64,000 nt of DNA from an uncultured Gammaproteobacteria bacterium (GTDB lineage: Bacteria; Pseudomonadota; Gammaproteobacteria; Pseudomonadales; Pseudohongiellaceae), in the NCBI GenBank assembly GCA_913048385.1, contig CAJWVZ010000002.1, positions 1 through 64,000 on the forward strand, in the 5' to 3' direction. The notes below the pieces were generated by a model that saw only the letters and a list, made by a program, of their open reading frames with translations, did not search any database and was not told the DNA's origin. The stretch's first letter is position 1. Each line of letters begins with the position of its first letter. The position numbers and the translations under genes are program-made. Below are positions 26,360-34,477 of this stretch, piece after piece.

Positions 26360-27940
26360 TTGAAATCACACGTTAAAAGACGAGAGTTTTTAAACCTCCT
26401 CGCAGCATTTGGCGGCACTGGGGCTGCGCTGACAGCAGGCGCCACTCTTAATCTTCTACCGTCAGCATCTCGCGCAAACTCCTTAAGCTTGAGTTCCCCA
26501 AACCCGAACAAGAAATCAGTCGTTATTCTAGGCGGGGGACTGTCCGGATTAACTGTTGCACACGAACTGACAAAAAAGGGTTACGAGTGTTCCATTCTGG
26601 AGGCTTCACACCGTTGTGGAGGCCGAATCTTCACAGTCAGGCACGGTGATCTGATCGACGAAATCGGCAATCCGCAGGTCTGTGATTTTGATGACGAGCC
26701 CCACATGTATTTCAATGCCGGCGCTGCCCGCATTCCAAGCTCTCATAAAAATATATTAAAATACTGCAAGGAACTCGGCGTCGACCTAGAAGTCTTCATC
26801 AATGAAAACAAAAGCGCATACGTACAAGACGACAAAATGCTCAGCGGCAGTCGCATACGCAACATTGACTTCACAACAAACATGCGCGGGTTTATGGCAG
26901 AGCTTATGGCGAAGGCTCTGACGCATGAGGAACTGAACCAACCTTTTTCTGACTCAGAGGCTGAGTCGCTTCTCAGCTCGATCCGTTCATTTGGGGATTT
27001 AAAAGAAAACGACCTTTATGAGGGGAGTTTTCGCGCTGGATACAAGTCAGGAGGGTTTTTAAAGCATGGCGTTCAAAAGGATATGATTGCTTTTAGAGAT
27101 CTTTTGAAGTCAAGACTAGGGCGTCAACTGCTGAGTGCGAACGAGGGAGACACCGGACCAATATTGATGCAGCCGGTTGGCGGAATGGATAAGATCATTA
27201 GCGGCTTTCTGAGCCAAGTCGGTGATCGAGTCAAATACCGAGCAGTCGTGAACTCGGTCGAGGTTTTGGATTCCGGGGTCAAAGTTACATACGACCACGA
27301 TGGTGCGCGTCATTCCTTGGATGCCGACTACTGCTTTAACTGCATCCCTACACACCTGATGGTAGGCATTACGAATAATTTCCCTGATGAATACAAGACG
27401 GCAATGAAATACGTCAGACGAGGAGATGCTTACAAAGCCGCCTTTCAAGCCAAAAGTCGGTTCTGGGAGGACCAAGAAATTTATGGCGGAATTTCATGGT
27501 CTGACTCGCCTAGCCGGCAAATCTGGTACCCATCTCATGGTATTCATAAACCGAAAGGCATTTTGCTCGGAGCTTATGATTACGGTGGAGGAATCTTTCA
27601 TACCAAAATGTCACAAAATGATCGGATAGAGGCCCATCTCTCTGATGCAGAGAAACTACATCCTGATTTTCGCAGCAACGTCGAAAAGCCGATTACCGTA
27701 GCTTGGCATCGTATGAATCACATGCTCGGATGTTCCGCTCGTTGGCAGCGTAGTTTCAGCGCGGGGTGGACACATGAAGAAGAGAAATTGTACGAAACAT
27801 TGAGAGCTCCCGTTAACAATCGCCACTTTTTTATAGGGGATCAAATTTCTATGCACTCAGCTTGGCAAGAGAGTGCGGTGATGTCCGCACAATGGGCACT
27901 GACCACAATGGATGCCCAAGTGCGTCATGAAATGGCCTAG
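26360..27940 (+). CDS. Tat-exported flavin monoamine oxidase family protein
   Basis: FAD-dependent amine oxidoreductase of 526 residues. The N-terminus HVKRREFLNLLAAFGGTGAA is a Tat signal. The Rossmann motif VVILGGGLSGLTVAHEL, the LEASHRCGGR ribose-binding motif, and the C-terminal FIGDQISMHSAWQESAVMSA place it in the MAO/L-amino-acid oxidase superfamily. No ATG is available near the signal; TTG 26360 with GGGA six bases upstream is preferred over TTG 26348. The next gene, 39 bases on, is a diheme cytochrome c. This pairing resembles NicA2-type flavin amine dehydrogenases that use cytochrome c rather than oxygen. The substrate is not evident. Confidence 0.88.
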   Translation: MKSHVKRREFLNLLAAFGGTGAALTAGATLNLLPSASRANSLSLSSPNPNKKSVVILGGGLSGLTVAHELTKKGYECSILEASHRCGGRIFTVRHGDLIDEIGNPQVCDFDDEPHMYFNAGAARIPSSHKNILKYCKELGVDLEVFINENKSAYVQDDKMLSGSRIRNIDFTTNMRGFMAELMAKALTHEELNQPFSDSEAESLLSSIRSFGDLKENDLYEGSFRAGYKSGGFLKHGVQKDMIAFRDLLKSRLGRQLLSANEGDTGPILMQPVGGMDKIISGFLSQVGDRVKYRAVVNSVEVLDSGVKVTYDHDGARHSLDADYCFNCIPTHLMVGITNNFPDEYKTAMKYVRRGDAYKAAFQAKSRFWEDQEIYGGISWSDSPSRQIWYPSHGIHKPKGILLGAYDYGGGIFHTKMSQNDRIEAHLSDAEKLHPDFRSNVEKPITVAWHRMNHMLGCSARWQRSFSAGWTHEEEKLYETLRAPVNNRHFFIGDQISMHSAWQESAVMSAQWALTTMDAQVRHEMA

Positions 27941-27979
27941 CTTGAATAAAGCATATTTTTGGAGTTCGGAAAATTTCAA

Positions 27980-28627
27980 ATGAAAAACCAAATTAAACGA
28001 GCAATTCCAAAACAGATTCGAAGGTCGGCACTGTTTCTCATGCTCAGTCTAACAGCCTCAATTTGTCTCAGCGCTTCAAATGAAGTGGTTGATAATAAAT
28101 ATTGTACGACCTGCCATGGAAGCGACGGTAGGGGCAACGAAGCAATTCAGGCTCCTATCTTAGCGGGTATGGAAGACTGGTATTTAGTTCGACAGCTTGA
28201 AAATTACCGCGGAAACATTCGTGGGTTTCATCCGTCAGACGAAAGAGGGATTGCTATGCAGGCGATGGCTAAAAACCTCTCCGACGAGGACATCATTGAT
28301 TTAGTCCAATGGATCAAAACCTGGGAATACTCTCCCCCCGATACAACAGTGACTGGCGATAAAACCGAGGGAGAGAAACTTTACGCAAGTTGCGCGGCGT
28401 GTCATGGCGAAAACGCCGATGGCAACGAGACGTTAGGCGCTCCGCCGCTGGCCTATCAAAACGATTGGTATTTAGTCACACAGCTCAAAAATTTCTTAAA
28501 CGGATACCGCGGCACCCACGAAAGCGATACCTTCGGGCAGCAGATGGTTGCGATGGCACGTCCCTTAAAAGACGACAGTGGGATCAGAAATGTGGTCGCT
28601 TACATTACTAGTTTAAGATCCAAATAA
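27980..28627 (+). CDS. Periplasmic diheme cytochrome c (class I, c4-like)
   Basis: Exported protein of 215 residues whose signal ends around ICLSASNE. Two tandem cytochrome c domains each have a haem site, C42-T-T-C-H46 and C138-A-A-C-H142, and each is followed by GxxGR/DGN and a later Met in AMQAMAKNL and QQMVAMARPL as the axial ligand. Both halves also share the sequence DWYLVRQLENYRG/DWYLVTQLKNFLNG, showing an internal duplication. It follows the Tat-exported amine oxidase by 39 bases and is its likely electron acceptor; it could also serve the molybdenum hydroxylase encoded divergently. ATG 27980 is chosen over an upstream TTG. Confidence 0.92.
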   Translation: MKNQIKRAIPKQIRRSALFLMLSLTASICLSASNEVVDNKYCTTCHGSDGRGNEAIQAPILAGMEDWYLVRQLENYRGNIRGFHPSDERGIAMQAMAKNLSDEDIIDLVQWIKTWEYSPPDTTVTGDKTEGEKLYASCAACHGENADGNETLGAPPLAYQNDWYLVTQLKNFLNGYRGTHESDTFGQQMVAMARPLKDDSGIRNVVAYITSLRSK

Positions 28628-28808
28628 AACAAAAGTCCTCCGCATACCGAAGTCTTGGTCCACACTGATTAAAACTATCGACCGCCTTCCTCAGCAACTG
28701 AAATCGTGCAGAACAATTTACCTTGCGCCTCATTGGCTATATGATGACGAGACGTCAAAGGTTCAATAAATCACAGTCGAAAGCAAAACAGTTAAAAGGA
28801 GTTTAGCG

Positions 28809-29309
28809 ATGAGTTCAGGTCAAAGGATCGGGGGATTAGTTGGCATCTTAATCATTTGTGGGTTGATAGGGTGGATCTCTACAGCGCCATATTTGAGTAA
28901 CCAGGGTCTGGGTCGAACACCTGGAGTAATTATTGGTGGCACGTCTACTGAGGCGCCAAGCGATTTAGCTTCGCTAAATGGTCCGCAAGGCCCATTGCTT
29001 TTCAAACAGGCTGGATTTCCGCCTTTAGTAAACTACCTCTCATGGGTCGCGACCTCAGATGGAGTTATTACTGCGACCCGTCCTGATAATGGATACTGGG
29101 CTCGACGGGTAAGGGAGCGGGGTGGCGACGGTTGGCTTCGGATCGGAGATTCAACCTACGCTATGACAGCCACAGAGGTTGTCGGTGAGGATCGAATTCC
29201 GCTCTTGGAGCTCTGGGGGCAAAAAGCCGGGAGGTCCATCGACGAGGTGCCTTACTCAGGCGCCGAGCCTCTGAGAGACTGGGAAGTGTTCGTTTGGACT
29301 CCCCAATAG
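28809..29309 (+). CDS. Membrane-anchored small protein, possible split-barrel relative
   Basis: A 166-residue protein with one N-terminal membrane helix (about residues 7-26) and an exported domain. YWARRVRERGGDGWLRIGDS followed by TYAMTATEVVGEDR has the same layout as the segment WWANVERDPRVRLKIDGKIY of the protein at 6897-7484, and both end in a Trp-containing strand (WEVFVW here, WYYWRVF there). I infer a shared split-barrel-like fold, with low certainty. The ATG is preceded by AAAGGAGTTTAGCG, a strong ribosome-binding site. It may belong to the amine oxidase-cytochrome operon, but a 180-base gap separates them. Confidence 0.6.
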   Translation: MSSGQRIGGLVGILIICGLIGWISTAPYLSNQGLGRTPGVIIGGTSTEAPSDLASLNGPQGPLLFKQAGFPPLVNYLSWVATSDGVITATRPDNGYWARRVRERGGDGWLRIGDSTYAMTATEVVGEDRIPLLELWGQKAGRSIDEVPYSGAEPLRDWEVFVWTPQ

Positions 29310-29452
29310 AAAAAATAATTGCTGCATAAACTGGGCAATTCCGTAACCGACCTATTCGGGTTGCGGATTTGCCATCAACGCTTCTTATTAAAATCCAGAC
29401 TCAGATTACTGCGCCTTTTAGAAAGTTTGGCCGTTTTAGCAAGCGAAATATA

Positions 29453-30166
29453 ATGAAGCCATTCCTAGCTATAATCCTAGTAATATTTTTGAACAACGTC
29501 AGCTTTTGCCAAGAGTTATCTGATCTTGAAATGACTATGGCAAATTCTCGAAGACCCATCACTGATAAAAGTCGAGACGAAAATAGAAGACCTCTGGAAA
29601 TTATTAAATTATTTGGCGTGGAGAAGGGTGACTCGGCTCTCGATATTATTGCAATGGGGGGTTGGTATAGTGAAATCTTATCTTATGCAGTTGGAGACGG
29701 CGGAGTCGTCTTTATGCACAACAATCCAATTCCAATAACGGCGAGAAGTGCCGCGGAACGAGCAGAGCGAATTTCCCGCCTTCATAATGTGAAAGATTTT
29801 GTCGGCCGCATATCAGACATCCCAGCGAGTTCAATCGATTTTGCTATTACGGCACTTAACTTTCATGACGTTTATAACCGGTCTTCAGCAGACGCAGAAC
29901 GGATGCTAAGAGAAATCTTTACCGTGTTAAAGCCCAACGGTACGTTAGCTATTATCGATCATGAGGGTAGCGATAATTTAGATAACAGTGCATTACACCG
30001 CATTACATTTAAGAAGGCAGTTCAAGCTAGTATCGCTGCCGGGTTCATACTTACGGACACCAGTAATTTACTCGAGAATCTAAACGACGACCATACCCTG
30101 AGCCCATTTGACGATCAGATCAAAGGACGAACAGATCGGTTTATCCTTAAGCTTACTAAAAAGTAA
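29453..30166 (+). CDS. Class I SAM methyltransferase-like protein with signal peptide
   Basis: A 237-residue protein from ATG 29453, giving MKPFLAIILVIFLNNVSFCQ as a clean signal peptide. The domain has a methyltransferase outline: motif I region ALDIIAMGGWYSEILSYAVG, an acidic region after strand 2, and the later LREIFTVLKPNGTLAIIDHE, which is typical of motif III. Motif I lacks the normal acidic-Gly-x-Gly-x-Gly pattern. SAM is not expected in the periplasm, so the protein may bind another ligand or be structurally descended from methyltransferases. Similar secreted proteins occur in marine gammaproteobacteria from memory. It is convergent with the TonB receptor gene. Confidence 0.75.
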   Translation: MKPFLAIILVIFLNNVSFCQELSDLEMTMANSRRPITDKSRDENRRPLEIIKLFGVEKGDSALDIIAMGGWYSEILSYAVGDGGVVFMHNNPIPITARSAAERAERISRLHNVKDFVGRISDIPASSIDFAITALNFHDVYNRSSADAERMLREIFTVLKPNGTLAIIDHEGSDNLDNSALHRITFKKAVQASIAAGFILTDTSNLLENLNDDHTLSPFDDQIKGRTDRFILKLTKK

Positions 30167-30274
30167 GTTCCCGCAACTAAAAACCGAACACCACATATTA
30201 GTATCAATCCGACAAAGGAAGATCGAATTAAAGATTCGTTAGTTAAATATGGGATTTTTCTCTGAAAAATAAAT

Positions 30275-30314
30275 AAAACTTTCGGGCCCTCAGAAAGCGA
30301 GCCCGAGAAGTTTT
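30275..30314. terminator. Bidirectional intrinsic terminator
   Basis: AAAACTTTCGGGC pairs with GCCCGAGAAGTTTT (one mismatch) across a 13-base loop. The plus strand continues with TTATTTTTTT and the minus strand with A-rich sequence that reads as T-rich, so it can end both the methyltransferase-like gene (+) and the TonB receptor gene (-), which converge here. Confidence 0.88.
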
Positions 30315-30330
30315 ATTTTTTTAGTGCATC

Positions 30331-32664
30331 TTAGAACTTAAAGCTTCCTCGAATACCATAATTTCGACCCGGTAAAGGAACTTCATTTTTCACGAATGAT
30401 GTATGATTCCTGGCAACCTCATCAAGAAGGTTATTAGCAAATACGGACAGATTTAACTCGCTCTCATTGAACAGGTTAAATGTTTTCTGTATTTTAAAAT
30501 CCAACATCTGGAACGCTTCCGTCGCAGTCTCTTCTGCCGCTACATCGTTTTGCCTAACCACGTCTTTCAAGTTAAGCGCGACTTTCAGATCATCGTAAGA
30601 ATAAGAGATGTTATAGAAATTTCTTGAAGGCACCATTCTCGCGACATTAGACCCATCAGCAAACCTGCCTTGAACAGAATCCTTGGCATATGAGAGCGTT
30701 AAGTCGCCACCACCTAATTCAAACACGCCACCTACTTCAAACTCATAACCCTCAAGCTTTGCATTTTTTTGCATATAGTTTGATAAGATTAGTCCTCCAT
30801 GGTCGTCATGCTCTTCTTCGTGCTCGTCATGCTCTTCCTCAGTCTCATCTTGTAAATAGATGTAATTGTCTATGTCGTTTTTAAACACAGTGAACGACCC
30901 AAAGAAGCCTCCGGCGTTGACATTAATAGTCAAATCGATGTTACTCGCCTTCTCAGACTTAAGAGTTGTGTCACCTATCTCAAGCCTTCCAGTCGCTAGA
31001 TGCGGACCATTCATGAAGAGCTCGACGGCATTGGGCGCTCTTTCAACTCTGGAAATACCAAGGTTAATATCAACATACTCGTTGATATCCCGGCCCAGGC
31101 TTAAGGCAAGGCTGGTATTTTTAAAATCTCTGTTAAAAGAATCTATCTCCTCTGCATGATCATCATCATGGTCGTCGTCATGATCATCATCATGGTCGTC
31201 GTCATGGTCGTCGTCATGGTCGTCGTCGTGGTCGTCGTGGTGCTCTTCTTCACGATGAACCACCGATCCGTCCCTCTCTATCTGATCGTATCTCGCACCA
31301 AAATCTAGGTGAAACAAATCTAGGTCTGTGCTCAAGTAATATCCGAGAGACTTCTCTTTTGTTTGGGCTGGCCGCATAAATGCTTCGGCGCCAATTACGG
31401 ACGTATCCTCATCTACAAAATTCAAGACCATTTTTTGAGAAAGCGAGTCCGTAGAAAAATCAAAGGTTGTCCAGTATTCCCGAGCCTCGTTTGCGAACGC
31501 AGTAGGTCCCTCTTCGTGGCCCTCGTGACCCTCGTGACCCTCTTCTTCATGCCCTTCTTCACCTTCCGCATGGGCCTCGGTTAACGTGTAATCTGAATCC
31601 CTTACGGAGTAATCGATTCTTTTCAACCAGCCATTATCAAAGTTAAAGGCACCAGCCAGATTTATAACGTCCGACTTTGTTTTTGAAAAAATTCTCTCAC
31701 CCTCGTGCTCGTCGTGACCCTCTTCTTCATGGTCGTCGTCATGGTCGTCGTCATGGTCGTCGTCATGGTCATCGTCATGACCGCCGTGCTCATCGCCATG
31801 ATCGTCGCCATGAAAAGGTATCCCAAAAAGACTTTCATTGTTATTGACTGACACCCCAAAATAACCCCAGTCTCCAACCTTAGAAACACCAAATCTTCTA
31901 GTTTCCGTTTCAGAATCGGAGTTCATTAGGTAACCTAAATTTTCTTCATGACCCTCTTCTTCATGCCCTTCGTCATGATCTTCTTCGTGATCTTCCTCTT
32001 CATGGAGCACTGCACCATCCGGAATATCAAAATTACCAAATTCAGATTTCTTATAGCCCAAGCTAAAGTTTAACCCACCCAGATTATCTTGATATGAAAA
32101 ATCATAAGTTTCACCGTCGTTGACGGACTGAGACTCTAAACCGATGCGGAGATCCGATTCCGTGAAATCCTCTCGTGCAATCGTACTGTCAACAATATTA
32201 ATTATTCCACCAACGCCGCCGTTCGCATATAGTAAGGACGAGGGGCCTCTCACCACTTCTATCTGATCGATATTGTTCAGATCGACTTCGACATTATGAT
32301 CGACACCGACGCCAGATACATCTCTGACGATCATTCCATTATTTAAAACCTTAACGCGTCCTCCAGAAAGACCCCGTATTATTGGTTGGCCAACCGCAGC
32401 GCCATAATCGGCAGAGGCAACACCTAACAATCCGTCTAGCGACGCTCCTAAACTACGAGTTGCGCCAGCTTGAATGTCGTCGCCGCTCACAACGTGCAAG
32501 GGATTTATTATCTGATCAACTGTACGATCTATAAAAGATGACCTTACTACAACTTCTTCTATTTGCGTTTGCGCGCCTGAATATGGAGAGGACACCAAAG
32601 CAGCTATTGAGGCACTGATGCAAAGCGGCAGTCTTTTCCGTAAAAATTTGTCACTGAGTTTCAT
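30331..32664 (-). CDS. TonB-dependent outer-membrane receptor with His/Asp-rich loops, ZnuD-like
   Basis: Receptor of 777 residues for energised uptake across the outer membrane. The start is ATG 32664 with GGA upstream; a TTG at 32676 is less likely. A signal peptide (to about residue 31) is followed by the plug domain (EEVVVRSSFIDRTVDQI, GLSGGRVKVLNNG, VDLNNIDQIEVVRGPSSLLY) and a barrel ending in the usual terminal Phe. At least four extracellular-loop stretches are packed with His, Asp and Glu, including arrays of HDDD units. ZnuD and other zinc receptors carry shorter histidine/acidic loops, so zinc or another transition metal is the likely cargo. A small cysteine/histidine protein gene precedes it in the same operon. 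Confidence 0.9.
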   Translation of the reverse strand: MKLSDKFLRKRLPLCISASIAALVSSPYSGAQTQIEEVVVRSSFIDRTVDQIINPLHVVSGDDIQAGATRSLGASLDGLLGVASADYGAAVGQPIIRGLSGGRVKVLNNGMIVRDVSGVGVDHNVEVDLNNIDQIEVVRGPSSLLYANGGVGGIINIVDSTIAREDFTESDLRIGLESQSVNDGETYDFSYQDNLGGLNFSLGYKKSEFGNFDIPDGAVLHEEEDHEEDHDEGHEEEGHEENLGYLMNSDSETETRRFGVSKVGDWGYFGVSVNNNESLFGIPFHGDDHGDEHGGHDDDHDDDHDDDHDDDHEEEGHDEHEGERIFSKTKSDVINLAGAFNFDNGWLKRIDYSVRDSDYTLTEAHAEGEEGHEEEGHEGHEGHEEGPTAFANEAREYWTTFDFSTDSLSQKMVLNFVDEDTSVIGAEAFMRPAQTKEKSLGYYLSTDLDLFHLDFGARYDQIERDGSVVHREEEHHDDHDDDHDDDHDDDHDDDHDDDHDDDHAEEIDSFNRDFKNTSLALSLGRDINEYVDINLGISRVERAPNAVELFMNGPHLATGRLEIGDTTLKSEKASNIDLTINVNAGGFFGSFTVFKNDIDNYIYLQDETEEEHDEHEEEHDDHGGLILSNYMQKNAKLEGYEFEVGGVFELGGGDLTLSYAKDSVQGRFADGSNVARMVPSRNFYNISYSYDDLKVALNLKDVVRQNDVAAEETATEAFQMLDFKIQKTFNLFNESELNLSVFANNLLDEVARNHTSFVKNEVPLPGRNYGIRGSFKF
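31155..31238. repeat. 12-base tandem array encoding DDDH units (first array)
   Basis: Seven units of CATGGTCGTCGT (plus strand) and close variants (CATGATCATCAT) run without interruption. Read on the coding strand each unit gives Asp-Asp-Asp-His. Because units are 12 bases, gain or loss keeps the receptor in frame. Confidence 0.92.
31729..31788. repeat. 12-base tandem array encoding DDDH units (second array)
   Basis: Five units of CATGGTCGTCGT, the last two with one to three changes, inside the same receptor gene but in a different loop. It uses the same unit as the array 500 bases away, which suggests slippage and possibly exchange between arrays. Confidence 0.92.
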
Positions 32665-32755
32665 AACGTTTTCCAATCCTTAAATTTCAAAATTTCACAT
32701 ACATCAACGGCAATGCCTAAAGCATCGCGGAAAAATATAATAGTCTTATTTCAAT

Positions 32756-33070
32756 TTAAGCGAACGGAGGGGCGCGGGCCGAGGGGTTAACGGACGAGAA
32801 AGCAATAAAACCAGATGGCAGCAGAGCCTCTTGAGCCAAAAACGAGGAAACAAATAATATCGATACCGAACTAGCAATAAAGTCGTCGGACGAACCATTT
32901 TTCAAGCAGATCTCGCATTCGCCGTTCGATTTGAGCTCTTGAAAATGGTTATGATTGAGATCCACCCACAAAACAGCCATCAACGCACTTATCAAGAATC
33001 CGGACAAAGCCGCCTTCGCGATTGGAGTCTTGAAAATATGGAATTTTGTAGGTTCGATAACGTTTCTCAT
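32756..33070 (-). CDS. Small membrane protein with Cys/His motifs, DUF2946-like
   Basis: A 104-residue protein with a hydrophobic segment around residues 19-37, followed by DLNHNHFQELKSNGECEICL, which brings two His and a C-E-I-C pair close together, then a second hydrophobic stretch and the C-terminus PSARAPPFA. A C-terminal R-A/G-P-P tail and a Cys/His cluster are what I recall for DUF2946-type proteins, which are often found beside metal-related TonB receptors. It lies 91 bases upstream of the receptor gene, with a candidate promoter ahead of it. A metal-sensing or metal-handling role is inferred. The family call is tentative. Confidence 0.6.
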   Translation of the reverse strand: MRNVIEPTKFHIFKTPIAKAALSGFLISALMAVLWVDLNHNHFQELKSNGECEICLKNGSSDDFIASSVSILFVSSFLAQEALLPSGFIAFSSVNPSARAPPFA

Positions 33071-33107
33071 ACGTAATTGCGGATTCGCGAATCAAAGATA
33101 GCCGGAA

Positions 33108-33137
33108 ATTATGAAATAAAAATGCAACACTAGTCAA
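33108..33137 (-). promoter_or_regulatory. Candidate sigma-70 promoter for the metal receptor operon
   Basis: On the minus strand TTGACT (33137-33132), an 18-base spacer and CATAAT (33113-33108) lie about 40 bases ahead of the ATG at 33070. No convincing Zur or Fur palindrome was seen over it. Confidence 0.45.
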
Positions 33138-33181
33138 GTAGTTATTATCGCGCGTTCGGATTGGCAAACCTCTAGCTCAAC

Positions 33182-34027
33182 TCACAAACGTTCGGAAATT
33201 GTCATTCTGTAAAGTAACCTTTCGTATCCGTCATAACCACCGGTCGCTTTATGCAAGACACTTCTGTTATCCCATAGGACAAGCATTTCTGGCTCCCACT
33301 TGTGCACGTAGACAAACTGAGATGAACCCTGATGCGCATAGAGGGCCTCAAGAAGAGGCTTGCTTTCGCTCGGATCCAAACCAACGAAGCCCTGAATATA
33401 ACCGGCCGTAGAGTATATCGCCAACTTGCCTGTTTCAGTGTGAGGCCGAATAAGGGGATGGTTCTGAGTTGCAAGAGCGTCTTCCGAGACAACAATGTCC
33501 ATGCTTCGGCCGAGATTTTTGCTATGTTTGTCGCTATAGACCCCGTCCAATGAATACGCCGAAGAGGCCGAATGAATGGCGGTCAGATTTTTCACTTGAT
33601 CTCGAAGTGTCGATGGTAAGTTCCTGTAGGCTTCGTGTTGATTAGAAAACAAAGTGTCTCCGCCTACTGGGGGTATTTTTAAGCTATATAAACAAGTTCC
33701 AATTGGAGGCTTCGCCTGAAAACTCCAATCGGTATGCCAGTTTTCAGCAAACAACGGCGTTGTCTCGGAAGCGGTGCGCCTTATAGCAGCAATATGCTTA
33801 TGACCTTGGATAGACCTAAAAAAAGGGTCCTCTCCAAATTCACCAAAATAGAGCGTGAACCTCTCCAGGTCGCCTGCTTCTAATCGCTGATTTCGAAAAA
33901 CCAAAACATGATGTTCGAGCCAAGCCTCTCTGATTTCAGATACTACCTGCTCGCTTATCGATTTAGATAAATCGACACCTGTAATTTCCGCTCCACAAGG
34001 AGCATCAAAAACTTTAACAAGAGACAT
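33182..34027 (-). CDS. TauD/TfdA-family Fe(II)/2-oxoglutarate dioxygenase
   Basis: Cytoplasmic oxygenase of 281 residues. The iron ligands are His98 and Asp100 in NWHTDWSF and the distal His259 in RSVLHKATGGYDGYERLLYR, with Arg270/Arg274 for 2-oxoglutarate. GTCLYSLKIPPVGGDTLFSN is typical of the family. TauD relatives hydroxylate next to a sulfonate, an ether oxygen or an amine and so cleave the molecule. It is the last gene of the leftward amine-dehydrogenase cluster, 43 bases after the cytochrome gene. It may process the same or a related compound in the cytoplasm, but this is inference. Confidence 0.9.
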   Translation of the reverse strand: MSLVKVFDAPCGAEITGVDLSKSISEQVVSEIREAWLEHHVLVFRNQRLEAGDLERFTLYFGEFGEDPFFRSIQGHKHIAAIRRTASETTPLFAENWHTDWSFQAKPPIGTCLYSLKIPPVGGDTLFSNQHEAYRNLPSTLRDQVKNLTAIHSASSAYSLDGVYSDKHSKNLGRSMDIVVSEDALATQNHPLIRPHTETGKLAIYSTAGYIQGFVGLDPSESKPLLEALYAHQGSSQFVYVHKWEPEMLVLWDNRSVLHKATGGYDGYERLLYRMTISERL

Positions 34028-34070
34028 AATGAGGAAACAATTTCATAAAAGCCCAGATGAAATAAAGCGA

Positions 34071-34475
34071 CTAATATCCTCGCCAATAAGTTTCGCGGTA
34101 CTTGTTTGGATCAGCCAATATTACACGTCTAGCTCTGGCGACTTCTTCTACCGTAAGATCAACAAAATTCGGCGGCAACGTTTCACTATTGAATTCATGC
34201 AAGATCCAGTTAATCACACCCGTGAGCTCAGCATCATCGATCGGAGCTTGGGCTGAACCTGGGACCCGAGCAAGATAGCCCCTCATTTCCTGAGCGGCCA
34301 TCATCTCTCCGAGTTCTCTCCGCAAGGTCGGAACATTTGGAGCACTCCCCTGCCCATTAGGCGTGTGACACCCGCTGCAATACAGCAGATAGTTAATCCG
34401 CGGGCTGGCGGCCAAAAGGTTTTCTGATGAAAAGACAATCAGAAGAATTAAACCGAAAAAAATCTCCGTTTTCAC
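34071..34475 (-). CDS. Periplasmic monoheme cytochrome c of the amine dehydrogenase cluster
   Basis: A 134-residue exported cytochrome. The start is GTG 34475, two bases after the stop of the light-chain gene; the open frame continues upstream, but that part would overlap it. Residues 1-23 form a signal peptide, and the haem site is C33-S-G-C36-H37 (LLYCSGCHTPNGQG), with a Met in GEMMAAQEMRGYL as possible axial ligand. The described aau cluster of Alcaligenes faecalis also has a small monoheme cytochrome gene directly after the light-chain gene. It is the likely electron acceptor of the TTQ dehydrogenase. Confidence 0.85.
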   Translation of the reverse strand: MKTEIFFGLILLIVFSSENLLAASPRINYLLYCSGCHTPNGQGSAPNVPTLRRELGEMMAAQEMRGYLARVPGSAQAPIDDAELTGVINWILHEFNSETLPPNFVDLTVEEVARARRVILADPNKYRETYWRGY

Positions 34476-34477
34476 GC

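Noticed and set aside
30690-31584. Several plus-strand open frames opposite the TonB receptor gene
   Set aside because: They arise from the codon bias and His/Asp repeats of the receptor gene and have no features of real proteins.
31155-31788. Short regular repeats resembling a CRISPR array
   Set aside because: Units are 12 bases without spacers and lie in frame inside a coding gene.
33071-33181. A Zur or Fur box before the metal receptor operon
   Set aside because: No palindrome close to either consensus could be read; only a sigma-70-like promoter was seen.
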